A stretch of 64,000 bases of DNA, taken from positions 3,047,531-3,111,530 of the forward strand of contig JAKSZU010000027.1 of NCBI GenBank assembly GCA_026018925.1. Reading direction: 5' to 3'. Shown piece by piece: positions 34,150 through 46,446 of the stretch (within the stretch, counting starts at the first letter, position 1; every line of letters starts with the position of its first letter). The DNA is from Tupaia tana (Eukaryota > Chordata > Mammalia > Scandentia > Tupaiidae). A program made the translations under genes and the position numbers. The notes under the pieces are model-generated. The model was not told where the DNA came from. It was given only the letters and a program-made list of their open reading frames with translations, and did not search any database.

Positions 34150-34553
34150 GTGAGCCGCAGAATCATGGAAGAAGAAAGTGGGGAGACTGGCCAGCAGGGG
34201 CTCATCCATGTGACTTGCTGGTCAGTGGAATACCAGCAAGTATGAGGCCTGCAGAGACTGAGAAGCACTTGTGCAGTGGAACTTGGCCACTTGTGTCTTT
34301 GTCACCACTTTAAGAGGATGTACTCTTGATAGCCAGCTGGTTGCAGGTGAACAGAAGACAAGTATAGCAGAGCTGCCCCCAAATCAACTGACCCCAGAAC
34401 TCTGAGGGAACCCAGCTGAGATCACAGGGCTTCCCAGCAGATCTCCTCCAGCTAACCCAACAATGTGTCACAATAAATAATTATTGTTTGAAGCCAACGA
34501 GTACTTGAGTAGTTTGTTACACAGCATAATTGTGGCAATAGCTGACTGATACA
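34150..34553 (+). mobile_element. LTR-like fragment (MaLR type)
   Basis: The end is characteristic: CACAATAAATAATTATTGTT, TGAAGCCAACGAGTACTTG, TAGTTTGTTACACAGCATAA and AGCTGACTGATAC. The left boundary is uncertain. Confidence 0.5.
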
Positions 34554-36095
34554 CTGCCCACTCTGGACCTGAGAAACATGAGACTAGTATACTTTGCTTA
34601 GGCTGGGGATGGTCCTATTAATTCTAAAATGACAAAGAGACCTGAACAGCTCAACAAACCACCAAGGTAAGGGTAATTCCTGGAGCACAGCAGTCTTATC
34701 CTGATAGTTCCCCAATCTAATAAGATAATACTCCCTTGCAAGAAAGATTCCTAGGAGTAAACCAATACCATAGTCCACTTTTTTGTTTCCTATTCTCAAG
34801 GTTTGTTACCAAACAGCCTTAGCAAGTGCTGAGTTTACCTCTCTCATCTGTGCTGCTGGAAGCTTCCCCCAAATGTGTGTTCCATGGTCTCCTAAGACAT
34901 TTCACATAGGTAACTGGAGAAAGGCAGAGCTGCCCTTCAGTCAAACACCATTGCAAGTGGTTTACAGCCCACGGGCAAGGATTGGCGAGCACCACAGTTG
35001 AGCTCATTTCTAAAATCCTGGGTAACCTGGGTAACCTCCAGAAGGCCAGCTGGAGCCCCGTCATGAGAAGGATGTCCTAAGAAACCCCTTTCCCAAGTCC
35101 TGGGGATGCTTGAGACCAAAGAACACTCGAAGATTCCTTAGGGTTACATGAACACTCTACATACTTCCTCAAGGCTTCTACACAAATATGTGATATCCAA
35201 CTTACAAAGCTTCTAACTCCAGTTCTCCGGAATGGAAAAGCTCCAAGCCATGCAAATGCCTACCATGCGCTTTAAGCCTAAAGTGCCTCATTCAACGTAA
35301 ATAACAGGGTGGGCCTTAGTCCGCCAATGGTACAGCGCAGAAGAGCTGAGGTCGGTGGGGAAGGTAACGCACGCGGCTTACCCAGACTTGCTCTCTACTC
35401 GCTCCTTGTCTGGCTCTTCTCCTTCTTCCCAAACCTTAGGCCCAGGAAGAGGGTTGTGTGATCAGTGGCTGGGTCTGGGGGCGTGAAGCAGGAACACACC
35501 CAGGTCCTCGCTCACTACCCACCTCCGCCACTGCCCACCTTCCCACCGGCAGCCTGCCACTCTGCTATTCTGAACTCGGTGTGCTGATTCACCTACTACT
35601 GATGAAGCCAGTTCAGGATGGCTGTCAAAATCTGGCCATCTGTAACAGCAAGACAGTCAATGAACCACAGAGAGCAGACAGCTGGGCTTTAAAGGGCCGC
35701 TTGTTGTGACGGCCCTGTGCGCTCCGTCTCCTCATTACCTTCCGGCTCAGCCTCACTCCAATGTGAACTGACTTGGGTATAAACAGGTCTGTCTCAAAGC
35801 GAAGGCTTCTGATGTAAAAAGGTTAAACCACCCCCATCTATGGAAAACATTCCATTATCACTGCATCTTTTATTAAACTAAAGAAGCTTCCCTACTGTGC
35901 ACAAAAAGCTCTTTGCCCTGGGACTGTATAAATATTTGATGCTGGTCTTTTTGGCAAAAGGCCTCCTTAACATTCTAAGCTTGTGATGTCCAAGAAGTTA
36001 AGAGGAAAAGGAGATCTGCCATATTATTTTGAGGTAAGCTTTTGGGAAACCTACTCTAGACCTGTAGCCTTTGAGACATTACGATTCTGTCTACT

Positions 36096-36346
36096 GAGCT
36101 GGCCCGAGGGCCTAGTGGTTGAGGGAACCAGATTCCACATGGCCAACCGTGATTTGAATCCCTGTCTAGTGGCTGGAAAACTGTGCCAGTGCATGGGTGC
36201 ATACGCCCCAGACCTTAATGGGGTAGATAAATGGAGGAGAAGGGATTGCAGCGTGACCACACCCCACTGGGGGTGCTTCCCCCTCGTCCTCTGTCTCTGG
36301 GACGAGCATACCCCACCTCTGGCAAAATTCAAGGAAAAAAAAAAAG
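36096..36346 (+). mobile_element. Diverged tRNA-derived SINE
   Basis: GAGCTGGCCCGAGGGCCTAG head, CGTGATTTGAATCCCTG B box, GGAGGAGAAGGGATTGCAGC body, CTGGCAAAATTCAAGG end and an A10 tail. Confidence 0.75.
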
Positions 36347-38506
36347 ATTCGAAGATTCTCTCTATCCAGCTAAGCTACAAGTTGCACCCGAGGCTGCTGT
36401 TCTCCAAAGACCAGCCCAGAACGTGCACGCCATGACAACTAGATGACGTATCTGGTCTACTTCTGCAGGATTAGAACCCAAATGTCACTGTTCTCCTTTC
36501 AACGAGCTAGGCTGCATAAACCGTCCACACTGGAGAAGTGGCAGAGCAGACGCCGTGGCCTCACTGAGGGCCCCTTGTCCCGTCGGAGCTGCCTGGTGCT
36601 TTCAGCCCCATCTCGACCCCAGGAATGGCTCTGGCCACCTTTATAACCATTGCTGCACGTGGTCAGAGCGACGTGTCCCTATGGAAACGTGCTTCCAACC
36701 AATCCCTGACAGCGGGGCCGCGCTGCTTCCCAACCAAGCCACAGAAGGGGCGAGCCTCCTCGAGCCCTCGCTGCCGCCCTGGGCCCGCTTCCTACCTGTA
36801 CCCTCCATCTGAGCACCTAACCATGTGGAAGGACGTCGCGCCTCTTCGCTTGGAGGAAGGGCTAGCCGAAGGTTCAGTGCCATTTAACTGACCGACAGGG
36901 ACGAAGTAGCCTGAGCAGTGTCTGCTGGCTGTGAGGCACTCTGCCACCAGCAGCTTTACCGAGCATCACCCAGAAACCCTGACTGGTCACCTGAATCCAG
37001 GTGTCGTCTCCAGGCTCTGGAATGCTATGAAGTACAGGGTGGAGGCCTGCCCCGGGCGGGTGCAAGTGTATCTGTGTAAGATATACAGCCGACACATCCA
37101 CATACAGGTGTGTTTCTATTTGAATATACTCTCACAGATGTCCTCTGCAAATACAAGATGCTACAGACTCTGCTGGATGTCCACACAGGCCGTGTAGACA
37201 CCAAGTGTTATCTGGCTTTATTAACAGGTGCAGCTGGGGCAACAGACAGTCTCAAGGGAGACTAAGTCTTTTTAAATGGGATCTTTTTTCGTGGAGAGAA
37301 CCCTTGGTATAATGCGACCCCAGGCAGAACACATCACTGGGATGCATTCTAGTCATCAACGCTGAACTTATCAAGGGCTTAGAACGCGCGTGTACAGGAG
37401 AGAGAGGCAGAGCGGTCAGGTAAAGGGCACTGGAGGGGTGAGCAGGCAGACGCAGAATGCAGGGCGTGGTGCAGCCTAAGAGGCAGGCTCCTCTCACACA
37501 GTCAGGCAGGAACAGGAGTCTCTGAGGGAGGACTGAGGCAGTGGTCACCACGTGTGTGCTGCCGGCGAGGAGGCTGGCGTGGACAATCAGCTGCAAAGGA
37601 CGTTTTGAAACAAAGAGAAGGACTGCAGGGGAGCGGAGGGCGAGGACAGGGTTGGATGGGGGAGGAATTGCAGCGGGGCTGTGTCTGAGCTGCTTAGACC
37701 AGTGCCTGCGCATTGCGCCTGCGAGGTGCCCACTGACCACACTTCTCCGCCCATGCTTTACGGTCGCCGGGGCCCAGGGCAGGGCTCTCCCTGGCCTGGC
37801 CATTCTGGGGCTTAATGCCCCCATGGGGAGAGGGGCCCTGGACTTCACCTGTTGGAGCCCGAGCCTGGGACTGTACAAACCCTCGTCCTGAGGGAGAAAG
37901 CCTCGAAACAGAAGCTGGAGTTTGCGCCGGAACATTCGGGCTGGGACAGCACCTTGTCTGTGGGACAAAGTTCTCATGCACTTTATGACTCTGTGGAAAA
38001 CACTTTAGAACACAAATGTGTCCCGAAGAGTCCTGACCTGACCAGCGTCTTCCCAGATGGCAAACAGCTTAAAGATGTGCCCCTCGCTCTGCCTGGCTTA
38101 TCTGTAAGGACACTAATTACCTCGTCAGCAACAGTTTCCTTTCAGGATTATGATTAGCTGGTCCTTTTTTTTCTTTGAATTCTGGGAAATGAACATATGC
38201 GTATTTCATCCCTGGCTGATGGAAACCTGCCTTTTCCAAAGCAGAACTGCCCTTACCCACTAACCATTATCTCCAACCAAGTCACGCTCTCCCTCCAGCA
38301 GGAAGACACTGGGTGGAATCGTGTTTAAACTCAGAGCGCTTTCACTTCCTCCTGCTCTGGGCACGTGGCCACCCTCCCTGGACAGAGACAAGCAGCCGTG
38401 GTGACTCCCTGGACGGCCGCATGAGGGAGGTGTCGGGGGCTCCGTGGAGACCTCACAGCTGACCTTGCCAGGGGAAATTTCATGATCTGTCTTCAAGACA
38501 GGAAGG

Positions 38507-38532
38507 CTGGATTTAAGGCGCCTTAAATCCAG
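38507..38532. repeat. Perfect 26-bp palindrome
   Basis: The left half is CTGGATTTAAGGC, followed at once by its exact reverse complement GCCTTAAATCCAG, with no spacer. The flanking bases do not extend it. Confidence 0.97.
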
Positions 38533-39397
38533 ACCAAGCCAAAGGAGGATATAACAGATTTCAAACACTCAAGTCAAATCTGAAGAAAAAACTGAGTAAA
38601 TGATCTGCGGCTTTGGACTCGAGGTGGAGAGGGCGTGAGGGGTAAAAGGGGAAGTTAGCCCGGCCTTCTGTCATGACAGACAGTAACGGCTCGGTGAACT
38701 GGCACGGTGTTCTCTCTTGGGGTTCAGCTTGCCCTGACATGTGCAGGTGACGGGCCAAAGAGAAAACTCCCCTTCAACCTCCCAGCTCTCCTAAGTGACC
38801 GTGGCGCTGGGGAGCTGCCACTTTCAGACTCCGTGCATGGCTGCAAGCTGTTACGATGACTAATGATCGGCTCCTCGGGGGGAATGGGGACCTCTGCACA
38901 GCCACGAGACCGAGGGCACCGGGAGGGAAGGAGGCAATGTCACCTGACCAAGGTGGGAGGTGGGGTGTCCCCTCGGGCAGCGAGGAGCCTGACAGTTCCC
39001 CTGGCCTCCCCTAATGCAGAGCGGTCAGGCCGTAAACACCTGCTCCGCTCGCGTACTGACCGGTGCCGTGTGACGCACCTCGGAGCAGACCGCGACACTC
39101 CCTGGCATCAGGGGACTTGGCTGACAGCCTGGGAGGACTCCCTTGTGTAGAGGGACGTTGCTGGCCCTGCCGGGGGCGGAGTGACGCCATTCGCTGTACA
39201 ATGAGCTGCGAGCTCTAGGACGTGCTAACGCCCTAGCCACCAGCTACATGCGTTTCCGTTTACCCGTGTGGACGTTAAAGAAACGTCAGAATCCAGCCCC
39301 TCGTCGCACTGAAGAACTCAGCAGCCAGAGGTGGCTGTGGGCCTGCTCTGGCGGCTCAGACGGGGCATTTCCGCCACCACAGGAGGGCGACTCCCCT

Positions 39398-39848
39398 TTT
39401 TCTTACATTGCCAGAGGATGTGTGCTCTCTGCAGAGTTGGAGCGTTAGAGAGAGAGAGAGGACCCCTCAATGGGGCGTGGCATACCACAATCCCTTCTCC
39501 TCCGTTTCTCCATCCTGTCAGGATCTGGGCACACACACTACACTTACGCCGGCCGTCGCCCTGCTCTGCCCTGCCCTGCCCTGCCCTGCTCTGCTCTGCT
39601 CTGCTCTGCTCTGCTCTGCTCTTCTCTTCTCTTCTCTTCTCGTCTCATCTCGTCTCTTCTCTTCTCTCCTTCCTTTCTTCCTTCCTTCCTCCCTCCCTCC
39701 CTCCCTCCCTCCCTTCCTTCCCTCTCTTTCTTCTTCTCTCTCTCTCCCTCTCTCTCTCTCTTTCAAGCCACTGGGTAGGGCCAGAATTCCAGCCCTGGCT
39801 GACCATGTGGGATCCAGCTCTCCTAACCACTAGACTATAGGGCCAGTC
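39398..39848 (-). mobile_element. SINE with a large pyrimidine-repeat insertion
   Basis: Inverse end (TTACATTGCCAGAGGATGTG) and body (AATCCCTTCTCCTCCG, CAGGATCTGGGCACACAC) at the left, inverse head (CACTAGACTATAGGGCCAG) at the right. Between them is a 210-bp pyrimidine tract (39556-39765), which roughly doubles the element length. Confidence 0.75.
39556..39765. repeat. Evolving polypyrimidine tract
   Basis: Successive blocks on the plus strand: CCCTG, CTCTG, CTTCT, CTTCC, CCCT and finally CT repeats, almost purine-free after 39620. Confidence 0.95.
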
Positions 39849-40173
39849 CTGCAGATGTACTTGGGTGAGTCAGTCACCTCTCTTACACCATTCGTCCATT
39901 CAACAAACGGTCAGACCACGAACTGCAACATGCCTGCTGTTACAGCCGTAGCATGTCAGAATTAGGCATCAATATTTAGTTCTTTAACAAGGGAGTCTTG
40001 GCACCCCAAATGAAGACCTGCCCGTGCTGCATCGTGTTCCAAGGCTTTGGATAATTTAAAGCGCGGATGTTCAGAATTAAAAACGATGTCTCTGGTCTCA
40101 GAACGCTTGCTGGCATTTTGAGGACTACAAATAATGTAGAACCCAAACTCCATTCCTGACACTGCTAATTCTT

Positions 40174-40342
40174 GAGAGAGGGAGAGAGAGAGGGAGGGAG
40201 AGAGAGAGAGAGGGAGGGAGGGAGGGAGGGAGGGAGAGAGAGAGAGAGAGAAGGAGAGAGAGAAGGAGAGAGAGAGAAGGAGAAAGAGAAGGAGAGAGAG
40301 AGAGGGGGAGAGAGAGAGAGAGGGAGAGAGAGGAGAGAGAGA

Positions 40343-40380
<38 letters not shown>
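40174..40380. repeat. Polypurine (GA/GGGA/AAGGAG) tract
   Basis: About 207 bp with only A and G on the plus strand, in GAGA, GGGA and AAGGAG blocks. It is complementary in character to the pyrimidine tract 400 bp to the left. Confidence 0.96.
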
Positions 40381-40382
<2 letters not shown>

Positions 40383-41147
40383 CTGCTCGACAAGACACAG
40401 CACTGTCGATGCCCCTGCCAGCTCTGCGGGGAGGACGACGCTGCTGTGACAGGAACCCTGCCGACTGGCTGTCTCTGGGGTCTGCACATGCTGACACGTG
40501 GCCCCAGTCCCCGAGAGCCTCCCAGCTTTGACACACCCTGGTGAGTTGGCTCGCCTGCACGCTAAGCGTAACCCTTGGTTGCTCGACACGTTTCCCCACT
40601 GTGTGCACACTTCCCTACGCCTCAGAGAGCTGACATCGACAGTGCGACCCACGCAGCCCATTCCTGGGGAGGGGCGGGCGCCCCGAGACCCAGAACAGCG
40701 TGTGTCTCCGCGGAGCTCACAGGAACCAGGCAGTTCAATTTATTTCTCTGCTGTTAATTTCAAGGTGCTGCTACTGCTACTTCAAACTGTAATAGTGTCT
40801 ACGAGCAATTTGCACGTTTGGAGTGGCATGATCCCAGGGGGTAATTAACAAACCCAGCGAATAATCCTTTTAGAAGCCTTTACAAACAACAGAGACCGAG
40901 CCTCCGAGGAAAGAGGCTCACTCCCCTTCCCTGGCATTTCAGAAGCTATCTGGTGGACTCCGAGATAGGGTCGGAGAGCACGGGTCCTGGGCTTTCTGGA
41001 GAGTTCCTCAGCACGTGCTGAGCAGAAGCGAAAGGCGTGGGTCTGCAGGCTGGAGGGCTTTCTGACTGGGGAGGCTCTGAGGAGCGGCTCAGACTGCCCG
41101 AGTGAGAAGGGAGGCGCCCGAGAGCACCGGGGCAGCGGGTTCCGTAC

Positions 41148-41351
41148 CGTTCACCATTCCAAGGTAGAAGACCGCGTTCACCAGCACGCCTCCTTTCCGG
41201 AAGTGGTCGCTCATGTGCTCCAACCAGTTGGCATCCAGACCGCTCACGGTCTGGCCGTTCTTGGAGATCCGGAGGGGGATGGTGACGGGGTAGTATTGCC
41301 GGTACTTCTGACGGCTCTTCGGTTTGTTGAAAAGAGCCAAGATCTCCATTT
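41148..41351 (-). CDS. RFTN1: RFTN1 coding exon (about residues 272-340)
   Basis: This 204-bp exon has acceptor CTCTACAG at 41352-41359 and donor GTACGG at 41147-41142. It opens with two bases completing the split Lys, then 67 codons from MEILALFNKP to YLGMVN, and ends with one base of a split Asp codon. The stretch SGLDANWLEHMSDHFRKGG matches human raftlin exactly as I recall it, and QYYPVTIPL and NAVFYLG are also conserved. It is the best-conserved block in the window. The first ATG of the exon is internal, not a start. The donor departs from the consensus at positions +4 to +6, so it may be a weak site. Confidence 0.96.
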
Positions 41352-43639
41352 CTGTAGAGATGTGGAAAGGGGCAGAAAGAGAGGTGGTCAAGTGGTGATG
41401 AAAATACGCCTCACTGGGCTGAGAGGGTCTCTCGGGGCCTAAAGAAACGGTTACAGTAACATCTCTGCAGCTGCACTGTCAGCGACCAGTAAAACTCAGC
41501 TACAGGTAGCAAGTTGAGGCTGCTTTAAAGTGTCCTGGACCTTAAATGCTGGACGTCAGATTAAAGACTTACTCTCCAGACTGAAGGACTAGAATAAAGA
41601 GCTGCCATCTGAGATTAATTTGGACAGTTAGGCACTTGAGAGGAGAATCCAGCAGACATTTCTGGAAACGCATACAAGAGTCTGTTTGGGAAGGAAGCTG
41701 GTCTTAGAAAAAAAAAAGAAAAGCAAGCACATAAAAACAAAACCACTGCTCCAATTCCAGGAACCTCGTACACCCCTGAACTCGCTATTTATAAACTGCA
41801 GCGGCGTTTCCTGGGGCCGAACCCATAACACTTAATCAAGTACATCAGAAAGACATCGCTGATATGTAAAAACGAGTATGTTCCCGCAAGTGAAGTTTCC
41901 TGCCTGGCGTGACAGGCAGCTCAGACAGGCAGCACTGGGTGAGATGCTGAGTTTCCGTCCCTCCATTTAGGGCTCAGTTCTCCCAAATCGATAAGCACTG
42001 CCGGGGCAGCTGATTCACGCCCGCCCTACGTGCTGCCCGGCAGGGGCTCGCAGGGGCGGCCTTAGGCGCAAGTACCTGGAATTCCCAGTCTGAAGGTCTC
42101 TCTTTGTTTTACTCATTCAGTTGAGCAATCAGAGTTGACTGGGCCTAAAAGCGTTGCTTGTGCACACTCAGGAACATGTCTGGCTTCCAAATAAATCTTT
42201 CTGAGCCCTGAGAAAGCCCCACCCTTTCCCAAACACACTTTGAAGGCCATCAGCGAGCCTGCCATGGCTGGGAGGACAAAGCCTGCCCGTGGTCCCTGCA
42301 GGAGACTCTAGGCCCTGCATTCTGCGACGCTGTTGGCCAAATTGCATGATTTTCATGGTATCCAAATGGTAGCTGAATAAGTTTTTAAAAAATGGACTCA
42401 CTTTCCTTATTTAAATAAATGCATTTAAAAGGAGACTTGGCCCTATGACCGTGAAGACTAGCCAATCTCGGCATACAGGGCTCACAATGAGCCACACTAA
42501 CACCACGCGTGTTCGACCACGGGACATCCGGAACGGCCTTCCTCAGGTTCCTTTGTTCATTTCCTTCAGCACCATCTGAGCAAGCCTCGTGCCGGTCTCC
42601 AGGGACCGGGCTGGGCCGTGAGCCCTGTCCTTGGTGAGGGGTACACGGACAGGGGGACCATCTCGAGCCACCCGACAACAGAACAACCAGGAAAGCGAGG
42701 TGCCCGTCTGCAGAAGTGGCCACCTGGGTTAAACACCCACCCTAGCCTGTCCGTCACCCTCGCCCTGAAGTACCTTCCTCAGCCCACCTGCCTACGGACG
42801 ATGCCACCTCCGGCCAGAAAACGCTTTCGTACGCGAAACTCGCTCTGGGAGTATGGAGTTGGCGATCACCAGACTAGTTCATGGCTTTGAGATCCAAGTG
42901 ACCCAGAGGGACGGCTGTCATGGAAGAACCGAGCCGCAGGTGGGTGTGAGCGGGGAGGACGTGACCGGACGACAGGTGTCTCCAGCCCCGAGCACCAGGG
43001 GTCTAAACAGAAGCCGCGGCAGCCCAGGACACGAGGGTAAGCGACACTCTTGTGAGTCCTTGCCTTCGTCTGGACGCCTTCGAAAGCAGCCTGTGCAGTT
43101 GGGGAGGGGTTCCAGGAAACTGCGGGAGGGAGCAGGCATGGGAAGTGGGGCGATGAGGCCAGGATGGGGGCGCTAGTGAGCCAGTCACCCCAGGCCCGCT
43201 ATGGCTCAGTTCCACCGGGACCCTAAGACGCTACGCAGAACACACTTCAGGGTGACCCAGGGCAGACAAGGAGCTGGGCCGATGTGTCTCTATGTCAAAG
43301 GTCACCCTGACACATCAACTCCCTGGGCATCTGGCTGCCCAGGGCGTCCCCAATCCGAGAGCTCCCACAGGCAGGGGCCAGAAGACTCTGCTTAGCCAGA
43401 AGTACCCACGGCTGACCTCCAGGTGGCCAGGGCCTGCGCACTGCGGTCTGCCGGAGTCAAGCATGAATGCAAAAGAATCCGAAAGAAACCACAGCTTCTG
43501 CACAGGAGAGTGGGTGGGGGTCTGGACGTGACCCAGTCCAAAACACCTGACGGCACAGAAAGACCCCACCCACGCTCACTCAGGACAAGGACAAACACAA
43601 CTCCCCAGATGCGTAAGGGACAGCAAAAGGGGAAGACGG

Positions 43640-43990
43640 AAAGGAGAAGTGAGGACGCTGGGGCGGGGCAGGGGCGGCGGACACCATCGGACGAGGGCGA
43701 CGGTGCGATGGCCTCCCAGCTTTCCCGTCTCCGTCCTCCCCGGGAGGGCTGGAGCCAGAGACAGAAATACATTTTTCAGGAAGGAAGAGGAGAGGCGGCG
43801 GGACTGGAGAGCCTCCGCAGCAGGAGCGGCGGGCACTGGGCGCAGACCCCCGCCTCGGCGCACGCCCCTCCACTCCCGTGGAAGCCGCCGGGAGAACCCG
43901 TCCGACACGACGCCCTCGAATGTCGGGTACTCGGACGCCCCGACACGGGCAAGCACCAGGGCCCCACACGGAGCCTCAGGGCCGCTCACG
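43640..43990. other. CpG-dense intronic block
   Basis: Many closely spaced CG dinucleotides by eye (for example ACTGGAGAGCCTCCGCAG, GCGGCGGG, CCGCCTCGGCGCACGCCC). It may be a CpG island, but counts were not computed. Confidence 0.4.
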
Positions 43991-46207
43991 TTTTCTCAGC
44001 GGCTCTGTGACCCTGAGTGACCCCGCTGGAAGACTGTCCCAGACGTGGGACGGAAGTCCCAGGGGGGCGGGGCAGGCATTGCTGCGCAGGGTCCTGGGCC
44101 GGCTGAGGGCCACGCTGGAGGAGCACCGAGGAGCCTCGGGCTTGGTCTCTCCTGTTCCCGGACACGGGCCTCGCCTTCTCCTCCAGGCCCTCCGTCCAGC
44201 AGGCCCAGCGTCCAGGGCTGCTGTACACAGGCTGACCTAGGCCGACGCGCGGGCGAAGCCAGGAGAGGCCGAGCTGGGGCCCGCTGGGTGCTGCCACCCA
44301 TGGCTCGGGCCCGCAGGCCACCTGGGCAGTGGGAGAAGGCAGCTCTGGGGCCTGTGCCCGGCGTAGAGCCTTCAGCACGGAGGCCCCAGAGAGCCTGTGA
44401 CTGGAAGGTGACCTGGGGGCTGTCGGATCCCGGAAGCCCGGGAGATCTCTGTGTGGAGACGACAGAGAATCTGGCGTCCGGCTGAAAGTGAGAGGCTCCA
44501 GGCTGGACTGGCCAAGGCAGAGGCGGCCGTGAGCTGGCTGGGAGGGACAGGGGGAGGCCGTCCTGGGGGCGTCCAGGCTGTGGGAACAGTTTGCTGAGGT
44601 CACAGGAGGCTGGGTGTGGCCCCGTGGTGAGGACAGAAGATGGAGGGCGGGTGGGCTCAGTCTCTCCCGGGGTTCCTGAGCCTGGGTGAGCCTGCGACAG
44701 GCCTGGTCGGTTTCAACCAGACTTGGTACGACGCTGGCAGGGCAACCGGGGCCAGCACGAGGCTGCCTGCCAGGCAGCAGGGGAGGCCCAGTGGCAGCCG
44801 CTCACGTGCAGCCTCCCGCAGGTCCCCTCGCAGGGGACAGCCGCCGCGGGCACGGGCACCATGCTGACGCGGCCTCTCACCTCCTCTTCTCCTAGGACTC
44901 TCAGCGTGACAGGAGGTGGCATCTGTTCTGTGCCCAGAAGAGTTAAGTGGATCCCCCAGAAATCACAGGCTGGCGAGTGGCAGGGCCAGGAGACTCTCAA
45001 CCCCACACCAGGGCTCCTCCCCAAGTCTCAGGGGGGCTGATTTCACCAGGACGCAGGGCAGGAGCTGACTCCCGCGGGTGGGAGCCCCAGGGCTGCTGGC
45101 GAAGGACTGCGGGAGCCCACAAAGACGGGGCAGGGGGCGGGCCCGGGACGGGAGGACCTGGCCCAGGGAGCAAGGAGCCCGCGCGCCAGAACAGCCCGGG
45201 CCCGGGCTCCAGCTGAGCAGGTGAGCTGGCCGTCAGGGCTGTCTGCCCAGTCGACCTGGGCCGGAGATGTGGCCGAGCCATGGCTCCGCTTCCTGCCGTT
45301 TCTAAGCAATTCCAGCGAGGAGGCGCAGGGCAGGCACGGGCTCGGACTTTCGATCACGTTGGCGACACTGAGAACGGCCCTGTCTGGCCGCCTTGTTTCT
45401 CTGACCCAGGTCTGACGGCAGAGCCACTGGGCCATCCCCACGGGAGCGCAGCTGACCTTGGCACAGCACGGACCTCACAGCACGGACGCGCACAGGGCTC
45501 CCGGGGGCTGCCGGCCGGGAGGTGGAACCCAGATGGACAGCGGGTGGGGAGGGGCAGCTGGCCGCTCCCAGGAGGGTCCACTGAAGTCCTCTTGGGGCAG
45601 TCCTGCTGCGATTCCCCTCCCCTCGGCCTCAATAAGGGAAATAAAGGAACCGCGGAGAAGGAGCGGGAACGGGAGCGCCCTCGGGATGCTTTTCAATCGT
45701 CTTGCTATGATTGCCTATTTAAGCCCACCTGGCAGGAAGAGGCGTAAAAGCACTTCACCCTCCTTGGGGGGCCCTGCAAGAAAGGCGGGCCAGAGCTGAG
45801 CCAGCAGGGAGGAGGCTGCGGAGGCTGCGGGGACGGTGTGCGCGTTGGGGTGAGGGGAAGCTGACTCCCCAGGAAGGACACCACCAAGCTTCCCAGCCAG
45901 ATGGAGGGAGGGACGCTGGGGCCAGGCGAGGGCCCTGCCAATGAGGACAGGGTCTCCGATGCCCGGCCCCCAGGAGGCTAAGCCAGGACAAGGAGGGTCA
46001 ACTGTGAGGGGGTGAAGACGACCGTCCTCCTCTGTGCGACGGCGGTGACGACTGCACGTCCCGAGGCCTCCGTGCTCGGTTAGGCCTTTCTCAAAGCCAG
46101 GGTTCCGCGAGCGGCAGAGGTCAGAGTCAGGACGCTTAGGCTGCGCCCAGTAACGACAGCTCGCACGGCAAGTCACCCATGAGCGCTTCCGATGAGCGAG
46201 GCAGCTT

Positions 46208-46446
46208 TTTACCCAGAACAGTGGCTCGGGCGGGCTCCGTGACCTGGCGACCACGGCATCTGGATCCCACGTGGCCCACCGTGGGACCTGGCAGCTTGAA
46301 AACATAGCAGACACCTCTGTATGCGTGCACACCCCAAGCCCAGCGGGGCAGAGGATGGAGAAGAGACTGGTGTGACCTTCCCCGTGGACGGCGGGATGGA
46401 GTGCTTCCTCCTCTCTGGCCAATGCATGCACCCTGTAGGAGGGGAG
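46208..46446 (+). mobile_element. Strongly diverged SINE
   Basis: TCTGGATCCCACGTGGCCCA, GTGCACACCCCAAGCCC, GGATGGAGAAGAGACTGG and TGCATGCACCCTGTAGGAGG follow the family order at low identity. Confidence 0.5.

Larger units (their letters stand above)
29935..41147 (-). other. RFTN1: RFTN1 intron of 11.2 kb
   Basis: It contains SINEs at 30997, 31797, 32636, 32893, 36096 and 39398, LTR fragments at 31375 and 34150, an L1-like piece at 33160, a 26-bp palindrome at 38507 and a purine tract at 40174. I see nothing recognisable in 29950-30990, 34560-36090, 36350-38500, 38540-39390 and 40390-41140. Confidence 0.9.

Noticed and set aside
37252-37977. 241-residue minus-strand frame
   Set aside because: No start context, domain or homologue recognised; composition typical of chance frames here.
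39962-40661. Ser/Leu-rich frames of 147-190 residues
   Set aside because: They translate the GA/CT tract and are low-complexity artefacts.
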